This document shows, piece after piece, positions 1 to 8,708 of a stretch of DNA of 64,000 bases. The position numbers and the translations under genes were made by a program. Numbering within the stretch: the first letter of the stretch is position 1; every line of letters begins with the position of its first letter. The DNA is from CAG-411 sp963643465 (GTDB lineage Bacteria; Bacillota; Clostridia; Lachnospirales; Lachnospiraceae): assembly GCA_963643465.1 (NCBI GenBank), contig CAVIJT010000009.1, positions 70,714-134,713 of the forward strand, in the 5' to 3' direction. Below the pieces are notes generated by a model. That model was given only the letters and a program-made list of their open reading frames with translations, was not told where the DNA came from and did not search any database.

Positions 1-3000
1 CTGGTGTTTCATCCACTGCCGGTGTTTCCTCTACTGCTGGTGTCTCATCTGGTTCAGCAGTCTTTGTAACATTTGGTGTTCTCGCTGGATTGATTGTTCC
101 ATTTCCAATTCTTGCAAAACTTGTTGTAACAAGATCCTCATCACTCTTCTCATAACTGTTAAATTCCTGAGACTCTGTATCTGGCAAATCTGCATTATCA
201 TTCATAGATACATCATATGGTAAACAATCCATCGCAGACATTCCCATTGTTGCTGCAATATACACACCAACACCATTGTTTTGCACGTCACTTGCACTGA
301 TTCCTAACTCGCTAAGTGGAATAGAAATTTCAAAATGGAAATCCATAGTTGCTGAGTCATGTCCAAGTGTATTAAAGTCAACCCAAGCTGCTCCGTCATT
401 ACATACGTCACCTACCACACGATCATTGTATGCTCCATATGCTTTATCAATTCCTACTACTTCTTTACTTAAAATACCTTTTCCATATCCAAGTTTTACA
501 CCTGTCGCTTGTGCACCTGTCTTAGCATTTGCCTGTGGTCCATAAATTTCAACAGGATTAAGACCTGAAGAATCACCGCCATAAACATATGGTCCATTTG
601 CTCCATTATAAGAAGCAACAACCATTCTGTTAAAACTATTCGTAATAGATATGCGGTTATCCCATAAAGTTCCGGTTGTCTGTAAGTTACCGTTATTTCC
701 AATTGCATCTGAATTTCCTGTATCCACTGCAATAAAGAATGGACAGTTCATATTCTCGTATAAAGTTCCCTGTGTTAATGGGTAATTGTCATTTGGTGCT
801 ACTACATCCTGCACGTTAGTCATTTCCCACATTAAATACAAGTTATTGTCATCATATGCTCCATATAGTGCATACATGTCAATTCCAACTTCATACATAG
901 AGTTTTCACGATATACACGAGGATCGTCATTAGCTGCTCCCTGTGCAATCAACATGCTGGAATCCCAATCATCAATACTCTTATCAACAGAAATGGTCTT
1001 CTTTGTACCAATACCTACTGTGTTTGTTCCATACTGTGATGCTAAACTATCATTAGATGCTGCATTTACTTCTGCTGCATCAGCTACTACTTCAAATAAA
1101 CTCTGAATTTTCTTTACTGCTGAAGTTGCAACTGTTACATTCTGGCTTTCTGCCTCTTTACCAGGGTTAAATACTTTCTTATATGTATAAGTCTGCTCGT
1201 AATCTTTGTTTCCGTCTGTTGCTGTTACTTTTAAAGTAACTTCTGTATCAGCAATCTTTCCTTCACCGATTGTTACAGTTTCACCATCAACGAAAGTCTT
1301 TGTAACACCACCATCAATTGTGTAAGTACCTTTTGTAGCGTCCTTCAAAGTAAGCGTTACATCCATAGTGTCTGTATCAAACTCACTCTGATCTGGAACA
1401 CTAACTTCTACATATGGAGAAGCTACGATTGGCTCTTCTGTCACTTCTGGAGTTGGTCCTGCTGTTCCCTCTGGAGTTGGTCCTACTGTCTCCTCTGGAG
1501 TTGATGTAGCTGTACCTGGTTCTGTAAATTCAGGTGCTTTCCCAGCTTTCTTTGCGTTTGGAGAAACAGTTGCAGGAACAGATGTTGTTGTTGTAACGTC
1601 TTTTCCACCTTCTGTTACTTCACTTACGCTAGCTTTTGACTTACTGTATTCCATATATCCGCTTACAGTATAACCACCTTTGTCCTTTTGAGGATCCTGC
1701 CATGTATTATTTTCCGACTTTCCATCATTAAAGATCGCAGTATAACTTCCAGTCATACTTTCATCAGCAAATACATAATAGTCACCTTCTAAAGTCATAG
1801 CTGTTCCTGGCCACTTAGCTCCAATTGTTGTAGATCCTTCGAAGAAATATACAGATGGCGTAAAATCTACTTCTGACTTTGGAATTCTAATCTTTAATCC
1901 TGTAGTTGCTGGCTGTGCTGTTGTAGTAATTGTTTCTGTAGTTGTTACTGCAAAAGTATAGGTCTTTTCTACATCTACAGTCTTTCCATCCTTACCCTTT
2001 GCTTTTACATAAAGAGCAAACTCATCTCCAACTTCTTTTGCATCCGCACCAATTGTTACAGTTGCTTTTCCATCTTTTACTTCTGTCCAATCAGCTCCGT
2101 CATAACTGTAATATGCGTATTGTGCATCTTTTACTTCAACAGTTACATCAAATGCTTTCTCAAATTCGCTACTATCCTTAGATACGCTAATCTGTGCAGC
2201 ACCTTCTTCTGGTGTTACTGTTGGCTCAACTGTTTTTTCTGGCTCTTTTGTTACTTCTGGTGTTGCAACAGGTGTTGCGTTTTTGTCATAAAGAACAACA
2301 ACGCTTCTTCCCTTCACAGAACCAGATACTTTTCCGCCTGAAACTGTAAAACTTCCATTGTTTCCAGTAGCATCTTCGTATGTTCCATCTGCTAAACCAG
2401 ACAATCCACTAACATCAAAGTTTCCACTGTTACTTCCAAAGTTTGCAATTACAACACCCTTTGTTCCACGTTTTACAATTGCAAGATTTCCATTAGTGCT
2501 ACAGTTTTCATTTTCTCCAACCATTGCATTTTTAAAATTGTTTACTGCTGCAACTGTTGGATCTTTCCATGTTTTATCTGTGGTACTCATTCCTAATGAA
2601 CCATTAACTACCATACTACCACCAGTGTAGCTTATGCTATTTGGTCTCGCGAAAAACAAAGACTGTGTATCTGCTCTTGATGCAAGGGCTGCCCAAGCTA
2701 CCACAATACCTTCATTTGTCATATAATTGTAATCGCCATATGGATTGTTTGTATCAGTACCTGTCATTCCCCAATCATTCAAATAAGTATCGTGATTCTC
2801 AACCCATGTAATCAAGTTATCGCTAGAAATATTATTTGTAGAAGTTCTGTCATATGTAAAGATATCTGAAGCACTTGATAACTGTTTCTTCTGAATTCCA
2901 TCCTTGAACATCCAGCCAATCTGACTCTCTGTTACCTTGATTCCTTCATTAACATAGTATTTCATAGCGCTAGCTCCGCCAGAGAACTCGAATTTATTCA

Positions 3001-3835
3001 AAATCTCTCCATAAATAAGAATACTATCACCATATTCTTGACGAATCTTTCCTACCGTATTTTTCCAAAAGCTATCTTGTGCATCACCTGAATCTTCAGA
3101 TGTTCCAATATGTTTTGCAGTATCAAAACGGAAACCACTAGCTCCGTCAGCTAACAACTGCTTCATATAATCAAGGAAACGCGCCTGTACATCTGCATTG
3201 TTAGTATTAACATCAGCCAAACCAACATTATTATTAACCATTGCAGAACGGTCCTTATCTCCATTGTCATCTGTTCCAAATTCCTTACCAGTACCATGGA
3301 AATATGATGAATTATCTTTCCAGAAAGATGGAACTCCATCTTTCAAGGCATATCCACCACTTTTTCCCTGACTTGCAATATGGTTTGCAATAACGTCAAC
3401 AATGATACTTACACCATACTCTTTTGCAGTGGCACACATTGTTTTAAATTCTTCTTCTGTACCGTATGCAGAACCAAACGCGTAATCATATGGCTGATAA
3501 CTCTTCCACCAATCATTATTTGAAGTAAATCCCTCGCAAGCCTGACATGGAGACACCTGTACTACAGAATATCCCGCTTTTGCAATATCCTCAATGTTAT
3601 TTGTTACCTCTGTAAACTTCCAATCCCAGGCATGTAAAATGTTACCATCGTTTACAGATGCCAAGCCGTACGCATTCGCATCTACTGATGTTGCCTCAGA
3701 TGTTACTTCTACTTCTGTAGCCACATCATTTGAAGCTGTAGCAAAAATTGGTGCTGGACAAGTTCCCAAAATGGTACTTGAACTCATCAATACTGCCATC
3801 AAACTTCCCATAATTCTTCGCTTTAAATTATGCAC
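1..3835 (-). CDS. Secreted multidomain alpha-amylase (GH13), 3' end beyond window
   Basis: Extracellular starch-degrading enzyme; about 1278 codons are visible and the C-terminus runs off the left edge. I place the start at a GTG at 3835, eight bases after GAGGAGG, followed by a basic then hydrophobic signal peptide. The GH13 conserved regions appear in order: DVIANH near residue 148, GFRFDTAKH (nucleophile Asp) near 233, YGEIL (acid/base Glu) near 275 and ENHDTY near 345. A beta-sandwich C domain follows, then Thr/Pro/Glu linkers separating an Ig-like segment, a starch-binding-like module (about 645-730), a second Ig-like segment and a distal sugar-binding-like module. The domain order resembles the cell-surface amylases of Roseburia and Agathobacter. 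A wall anchor cannot be judged because the end is missing. The GH13 call is certain; module names are inferred. Confidence 0.93.
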   Translation of the reverse strand, partial: MHNLKRRIMGSLMAVLMSSSTILGTCPAPIFATASNDVATEVEVTSEATSVDANAYGLASVNDGNILHAWDWKFTEVTNNIEDIAKAGYSVVQVSPCQACEGFTSNNDWWKSYQPYDYAFGSAYGTEEEFKTMCATAKEYGVSIIVDVIANHIASQGKSGGYALKDGVPSFWKDNSSYFHGTGKEFGTDDNGDKDRSAMVNNNVGLADVNTNNADVQARFLDYMKQLLADGASGFRFDTAKHIGTSEDSGDAQDSFWKNTVGKIRQEYGDSILIYGEILNKFEFSGGASAMKYYVNEGIKVTESQIGWMFKDGIQKKQLSSASDIFTYDRTSTNNISSDNLITWVENHDTYLNDWGMTGTDTNNPYGDYNYMTNEGIVVAWAALASRADTQSLFFARPNSISYTGGSMVVNGSLGMSTTDKTWKDPTVAAVNNFKNAMVGENENCSTNGNLAIVKRGTKGVVIANFGSNSGNFDVSGLSGLADGTYEDATGNNGSFTVSGGKVSGSVKGRSVVVLYDKNATPVATPEVTKEPEKTVEPTVTPEEGAAQISVSKDSSEFEKAFDVTVEVKDAQYAYYSYDGADWTEVKDGKATVTIGADAKEVGDEFALYVKAKGKDGKTVDVEKTYTFAVTTTETITTTAQPATTGLKIRIPKSEVDFTPSVYFFEGSTTIGAKWPGTAMTLEGDYYVFADESMTGSYTAIFNDGKSENNTWQDPQKDKGGYTVSGYMEYSKSKASVSEVTEGGKDVTTTTSVPATVSPNAKKAGKAPEFTEPGTATSTPEETVGPTPEGTAGPTPEVTEEPIVASPYVEVSVPDQSEFDTDTMDVTLTLKDATKGTYTIDGGVTKTFVDGETVTIGEGKIADTEVTLKVTATDGNKDYEQTYTYKKVFNPGKEAESQNVTVATSAVKKIQSLFEVVADAAEVNAASNDSLASQYGTNTVGIGTKKTISVDKSIDDWDSSMLIAQGAANDDPRVYRENSMYEVGIDMYALYGAYDDNNLYLMWEMTNVQDVVAPNDNYPLTQGTLYENMNCPFFIAVDTGNSDAIGNNGNLQTTGTLWDNRISITNSFNRMVVASYNGANGPYVYGGDSSGLNPVEIYGPQANAKTGAQATGVKLGYGKGILSKEVVGIDKAYGAYNDRVVGDVCNDGAAWVDFNTLGHDSATMDFHFEISIPLSELGISASDVQNNGVGVYIAATMGMSAMDCLPYDVSMNDNADLPDTESQEFNSYEKSDEDLVTTSFARIGNGTINPARTPNVTKTAEPDETPAVEETPAVDETP

Positions 3836-4439
3836 TTTGAATTCCTCCTCTTCAAATTTCATGAATTATACTTTCACCAACTTCATTATATAACATTTTT
3901 TTATTTTTGCCTAATACAAATTTCAAATATTTTTAACATTTCCTTAACCTTTTGCCATTTCCATCTTGTAAATTCCGCACAAATAGGCAGTTTCTTTCTT
4001 TTTATTTTTTGGACAAACTATCTAATTTTAATTTTTTCACTAAAAATTTTTCACAAAATCTTTTTTTCTTTTCATATTGGGGTTTTTAAAGGATTATCAT
4101 TTTTCTTGTATTTACCATTCTTTCCCTGTTTTTTTCTAGGCATTCTTTACAATTTTTATATATTTCTCCTCGTCCTTTTGTACTCTTTGTCAACACAAAA
4201 AACATTGTATTTCTCCCAGACCTCCCTTTTCCATTTTTTGCTCATTCATTGTGATTTTGCACAAATGCAAAGTTTCTTTTTATACACTTTACACATTTTT
4301 TTACGTTATTTTTTTAACCTAAATACCTTCACTTTTTGTCTTTCTTTTCAAATGTATTTTTTCTTTATATTAGCATTCTGTTTTTCTCGAACAAACCCGT
4401 AGCAGTTCAGCCAATAGGCTAAGATGTTACAGTTAATAA
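3836..4439. other. AT-rich gap between divergent genes
   Basis: About 600 bases with long T-runs on the plus strand and no credible gene. Two TATAAT-like words on the minus strand about 50-80 bases before the amylase start (plus-strand 3862-3892) could be its -10 region. A Phe/Leu-rich plus-strand reading frame here is a composition artefact. Confidence 0.5.
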
Positions 4440-4468
4440 TTGCATTCTTTTTTCAACAATAGTATAAT
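4440..4468 (+). promoter_or_regulatory. Sigma-A type promoter for the 4498 gene
   Basis: TTGCAT at 4440-4445 and TATAAT at 4463-4468 are separated by exactly 17 bases, 30 bases before the start codon. A strong GGGGGGA ribosome-binding site lies between. Confidence 0.75.
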
Positions 4469-4497
4469 GAACATATTAGAGAGTTGGGGGGATTAAT

Positions 4498-4881
4498 ATG
4501 GGTATAAGACCACATTCGGAAGCTGAAAAGCCTTACGATACTACTTTAGAAGATAATATATCTATGTACGACAAACTTCCATACAAAAGGAATGAAGATT
4601 TATGCAATGTTTCTACTCTTGCTTTAAACAGCGGAAATTTAGTTAAATTTTATCGTTGTACTGACACAGAGGAAGCAAAAGAAATTAAGAATCAAGATGA
4701 AGCCTTTTCCAAAATTGTATCGGAACATCTGGATGCACAAGCCAAAAGTATTTCAGAATTACATGCACATTATCCAGTTTTATTCGGTGCGCTGGAAGAT
4801 AAAGAGAATTCGGACAATTCCTATGAAGAAGAATACGAAGAAGCTGGGGACGATGAAATTTCCTCCGATGACGAGGAATAA
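4498..4881 (+). CDS. Small acidic hypothetical protein (127 aa)
   Basis: I do not recognise this family. It is a soluble, hydrophilic protein whose last 30 residues are mostly Glu/Asp/Ser, ending in a run of acidic residues. It has its own consensus promoter and a strong GGGGGG ribosome-binding site, so it is very probably expressed. argH follows 90 bases later in the same direction and no terminator is obvious between them, so read-through into argH is possible. The acidic tail may bind a basic partner or metal; that is speculation. Confidence 0.75.
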   Translation: MGIRPHSEAEKPYDTTLEDNISMYDKLPYKRNEDLCNVSTLALNSGNLVKFYRCTDTEEAKEIKNQDEAFSKIVSEHLDAQAKSISELHAHYPVLFGALEDKENSDNSYEEEYEEAGDDEISSDDEE

Positions 4882-4970
4882 GCATAGAATACTTCTTTGT
4901 TCTGTCGGTGTGGCACAGTAACAACCAAATAGTAACTATAGAGAAAAATAGAAAGACGAGGTAATAATTT

Positions 4971-6344
4971 ATGAAACTTTGGGGCGGTCGTTTTACAAAG
5001 GAAACGGATCAGTTAGTTCACAATTTTAACGCATCCATTGGATTTGACCAAAAATTTTACAAACAGGATATCAATGGCAGCATTGCTCACGTAACAATGT
5101 TAGCAAAACAAGGCATTTTAACAGAATCAGAAAAAACTTCTATCATAGAAGGTTTACATAGTATTGAAGAGGATATCACAAACGGTACCCTTGTCATTGA
5201 CGGTACTCACGAAGATATTCACAGTTTTGTAGAGGCTCACTTAATTGAACGTGTTGGCGATGTGGGTAAGAAACTTCATACAGGTCGCAGCCGTAATGAT
5301 CAGGTAGCATTAGACATGAAATTATATACCAGAGACGAAGTATTAGCAGTAGATGAATTGCTGAAAAAATTACTGGAAGAAATTCATGACATCATGAAAG
5401 AGCATTTAGATACTTATATGCCTGGATTTACCCATTTACAGAAAGCACAGCCAATTACGCTTGCTCACCACATGGGCGCTTATTTTGAAATGTTCAAAAG
5501 AGACCGTTCCCGCTTAAGTGATATTTATAAGCGAATGAATTACTCACCAATTGGTTCTGGGGCTTTAGCAGGTACTACTTATCCATTGGATCGTGCTTAC
5601 ACAGCAGAGTTGTTAGGTTTTGATGGACCAACCTTAAACAGTATGGATTCCGTGGCAGACAGAGATTATCTCATTGAATTTTTATCAGCTATGTCTACAA
5701 TTATGATGCACTTAAGCCGTTTTTGTGAAGAAATTATTATTTGGAATTCCAATGAATATCAATTTGTAGAGATTGATGACGGATACAGTACCGGAAGTAG
5801 TATTATGCCACAGAAAAAAAATCCAGATATTGCAGAGTTAGTACGTGGAAAGACTGGTCGTGTTTACGGTGCATTGGTATCTCTTCTCACAACTATGAAA
5901 AGCCTTCCTTTGGCATACAACAAAGATATGCAGGAAGACAAAGAGCTTACCTTCGATGCCATTGATACCGTAAAAGGATGTATTGCATTGTTCACAGGTA
6001 TGATAGCTACTATGGAGTTTAAGAAAGACAACATGGATAAGAGTGCAAGAAATGGTTTTACTAACGCTACCGATGCTGCTGACTATTTGGTAAATCACGG
6101 TGTTCCATTCCGCGATGCACATGGTATTGTAGGACAACTTGTTTTGTTCTGTATTGATAAAAATATTGCTCTGGATGACATGACATTAGAAGAGTATAAA
6201 GCTATCAGTCCTGTATTTGAAGAGGATATCTATGATGCCATCAGCATGGAGACCTGTGTAAAGAAGCGTAACACAATCGGCGCACCAGGACAGGAAGCTA
6301 TGAAGAAAGTAATTGAATTAAATGAGGCATATTTAGCAGAATAA
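4971..6344 (+). CDS. argH: Argininosuccinate lyase
   Basis: Catalyses the last step of arginine biosynthesis in the cytoplasm, splitting argininosuccinate into arginine and fumarate. The 457-residue length is typical. The N-terminus LWGGRF is the family hallmark, TGRSRNDQVALD (about residue 104) contributes to the substrate site, and the fumarase/aspartase signature GSSIMPQKKNPD lies near residue 277 with its mobile catalytic Ser. No argG or other arg gene is nearby, so it is isolated from the pathway. A perfect terminator follows seven bases after the stop. Confidence 0.98.
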   Translation: MKLWGGRFTKETDQLVHNFNASIGFDQKFYKQDINGSIAHVTMLAKQGILTESEKTSIIEGLHSIEEDITNGTLVIDGTHEDIHSFVEAHLIERVGDVGKKLHTGRSRNDQVALDMKLYTRDEVLAVDELLKKLLEEIHDIMKEHLDTYMPGFTHLQKAQPITLAHHMGAYFEMFKRDRSRLSDIYKRMNYSPIGSGALAGTTYPLDRAYTAELLGFDGPTLNSMDSVADRDYLIEFLSAMSTIMMHLSRFCEEIIIWNSNEYQFVEIDDGYSTGSSIMPQKKNPDIAELVRGKTGRVYGALVSLLTTMKSLPLAYNKDMQEDKELTFDAIDTVKGCIALFTGMIATMEFKKDNMDKSARNGFTNATDAADYLVNHGVPFRDAHGIVGQLVLFCIDKNIALDDMTLEEYKAISPVFEEDIYDAISMETCVKKRNTIGAPGQEAMKKVIELNEAYLAE

Positions 6345-6350
6345 GAAAAA

Positions 6351-6383
6351 AGAGAAATACGCAAAGCGTATTTCTCTTTTTTT
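6351..6383 (+). terminator. Rho-independent terminator of argH
   Basis: A 12-bp perfect stem (AGAGAAATACGC / GCGTATTTCTCT) with an AAA loop, followed by a T-run, just after the argH stop codon. Confidence 0.92.
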
Positions 6384-6399
6384 GCTTATGTAAATTTTT

Positions 6400-7701
6400 T
6401 TAACGAATGGCACTATAGCTTTGCCCCTGCAATAATTCTGCTTTTTTATATGTAGCCAACTCACTGACTGTCACAAGCTGATATCCTCGGTTAATCAATT
6501 CAGGTATCAAACGTTCTGCTGCACTTGCTGTGGTATCATAAATGTCATGCATTAATATAATGTCACCATCTTTTACTGAATTTAGCACAGCATACACAGT
6601 AGAATCTGCATTTCTAGTCTGCCAATCTCTCGTATCTATAGACCAAAGAATTAATGGTGTATCTATAGTGGCTTTCACTGTATCATTATAGGCTCCATAA
6701 GGAGGACGGGTCAACACCGGGTCACTTCCGATAATTTTTTTAATGGCATTTTTCGTAGCATCTGACTCCCATTTTATATCAATTGCTGATAATGCTGACA
6801 ATTGTTTATGATTATATGTATGAGATGCAATTTCATTGCCATATTCAAAAGAACTTTTCACCAAACTCTGCGCTGCAACATCTCCCAATTTGCACCCTAG
6901 CACAAAAAAAGTAGCTCTCGCATCATATTTTCTTAACTGGGTTACAATTCTACTTGTATAGTTGTATGATGGCCCATCATCAAATGTAAGGGCTATCATA
7001 GGCTTGCTTGGATCAATGACTCTTATAACAATGCTTTGTTTTACTTTTGAACCATCCACTGCCTTTGCAGTAAAGGTAACGCTTTTTCCGGCACCTGCTT
7101 TATTAGGATGTATTACCCCTTTCTTAGATATGGTTGCATACTTTTTGTTACTACTTGACCAAGTAACTTTTCCATTAGAAGCGTTTTTCGGAGAATAGGT
7201 CACCGCTAAACGTAATCTCTGCTTTACAAACACATAATTTTGATTCGCAAAAATAGTGAGTTTTTTTACACTTCGCTGCCCTTTTATCACATAAGAAAGG
7301 CACTTTGTATAGGTTTGTTCATTTCTTGTATAGGTAATCTTTGCTGTCACTGTAACTTTTTTTCCTGCGCCTTTCTTTTTCAAAGTTACCTTTCCCTTTT
7401 GAGTAATAGATGCGTATTTTTTATTGCTGACACTCCAGCGGATTTTATCATAGGTTCCTGTAATCCAAAGGCTATTTTTCACACTCTCTTTGGGATATAA
7501 TTTTATGGTCTTTTTATCAAATGCGGCCTCAAGCTCTGTGCTTTCTTCTGGTGTAGTTGTTGCAGAAATACCACTATCTGTTGCCACCACAACTGGTTCT
7601 TCAATTTCACTAGCTAAACTTCCTCTTCCTTTTGCTGCCCAAATACCAAAGAATACACACAACAACATTACGCTAACATAACATATCCTTCTCTTTTTCA
7701 T
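6400..7701 (-). CDS. Secreted polysaccharide deacetylase with Ig-like repeats
   Basis: Likely a cell-wall or extracellular deacetylase of the NodB/CE4 family, 433 aa. An N-terminal hydrophobic segment (residues 7-25) acts as signal or anchor. Two Big-type Ig-like domains follow at about 60-140 and 145-230, each with the motif W(S)xSNKKYA. The NodB domain starts near residue 235 with TFDDGPS (catalytic and metal Asp residues), then SHTYNH near 292 (metal His residues), RPPYG, and a late LMHD motif. All catalytic motifs are intact, so it should be active. The substrate, peptidoglycan or another GlcNAc polymer, cannot be fixed from sequence. Confidence 0.92.
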   Translation of the reverse strand: MKKRRICYVSVMLLCVFFGIWAAKGRGSLASEIEEPVVVATDSGISATTTPEESTELEAAFDKKTIKLYPKESVKNSLWITGTYDKIRWSVSNKKYASITQKGKVTLKKKGAGKKVTVTAKITYTRNEQTYTKCLSYVIKGQRSVKKLTIFANQNYVFVKQRLRLAVTYSPKNASNGKVTWSSSNKKYATISKKGVIHPNKAGAGKSVTFTAKAVDGSKVKQSIVIRVIDPSKPMIALTFDDGPSYNYTSRIVTQLRKYDARATFFVLGCKLGDVAAQSLVKSSFEYGNEIASHTYNHKQLSALSAIDIKWESDATKNAIKKIIGSDPVLTRPPYGAYNDTVKATIDTPLILWSIDTRDWQTRNADSTVYAVLNSVKDGDIILMHDIYDTTASAAERLIPELINRGYQLVTVSELATYKKAELLQGQSYSAIR

Positions 7702-7805
7702 TTCATTTCTCCCCTTTTAGTCTTTCTTTCCCCGAAGGGTTCCATGTTTATGTTAGTTTTTTTCCAATCTTTTGTCAATGCAAAAAGTACAATCCATACT
7801 TTCAG

Positions 7806-8438
7806 TTACCCTTTTATTTCTAATTGAGGACGTAACATAGATACATGTCTCAAAAAACCATCTGAATCATTTTCTCGCACAAATGAAATTTTTTGCACAC
7901 ATTTTTGATTATTTTTTTTCTCATACTTATGTACATAAGAAACCACAATTCCATTGCTTCTAGCTGCACTTACTGTAACTTGATCCATATCCTCTAACCG
8001 CATAATGGTTACATTGTTAAAACAACCACTTTTCTCATTGTAATGTACTGCAAAATGCTTTGTAAAAAGAACTTTTCCAGAATTCTTTTTTAATTGAAGC
8101 ATACTGGAAGGTTTTTGATTTAACTCTTCCAAAAAACATCCTTTTAACTGATCCGTTTTAAGACTCTTATTCATAATTTTATTCAATACTTTTTCTGGCT
8201 TTTTCCATGCGGCTATGCCAATTGCTGTCCAGAAACATCCAGCAACAATAGCACCAAAAACAGATGCCTCTCCCTGTAATTTCTCTAACTCACCCTCTAT
8301 ATAAAACAGATATACAAAAATTCCCATAATAGAAAACTCAAAAATCCCAAGTCCTACCATCATTTTCAAAAAACGTTTCCTTGACTTTCTTATACTGTCT
8401 AAAATTTCTTTTCCATAAAGGGTATTTGATATACTCAT
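7806..8438 (-). CDS. Two-TM hypothetical membrane protein
   Basis: A 210-residue protein with two transmembrane segments at about 28-48 and 58-80, then a soluble domain of about 125 residues. That domain contains beta-strand-like stretches ending in an Arg-rich region. Topology suggests a PH-like or small sensing domain on a membrane hairpin, but I recognise no catalytic motif. It lies between the deacetylase and glnN, and all three are on the minus strand. Confidence 0.75.
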   Translation of the reverse strand: MSISNTLYGKEILDSIRKSRKRFLKMMVGLGIFEFSIMGIFVYLFYIEGELEKLQGEASVFGAIVAGCFWTAIGIAAWKKPEKVLNKIMNKSLKTDQLKGCFLEELNQKPSSMLQLKKNSGKVLFTKHFAVHYNEKSGCFNNVTIMRLEDMDQVTVSAARSNGIVVSYVHKYEKKNNQKCVQKISFVRENDSDGFLRHVSMLRPQLEIKG

Positions 8439-8625
8439 TTTTTTCTTCCTTTCTTTTCCATTGTTTAATCCAACATACTACTCTGAAAATGCAGGTTCTA
8501 ATTTTTCTCTATTGCTTTTGCATTTTTAAATAGTATAACAAATTCTTTCCAGCCAAACGAAAAAACAACAAAAAATACTGTGAAAATGTAAAAAATAAAA
8601 TAATTTTTACTTGTAAATAAGGGTG

Positions 8626-8655
8626 AGCTGCACAACTGTACAACTCACCCTTATT
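8626..8655 (-). terminator. Terminator downstream of glnN
   Basis: A 12-bp perfect inverted repeat (AATAAGGGTGAG / CTCACCCTTATT) 54 bases after the glnN stop in its reading direction, followed by T-rich sequence. Confidence 0.8.
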
Positions 8656-8708
8656 CTCAACAATGGACAAATATATAAATCCCTTATTCACTCGGATGTA
8701 AAACTTAA

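Noticed and set aside
3830..4402. 190-codon plus-strand reading frame rich in Phe and Leu
   Set aside because: It lies in T-rich intergenic DNA, starts inside the amylase 5' end on the other strand, has no ribosome-binding site and reads as homopolymer-driven sequence.
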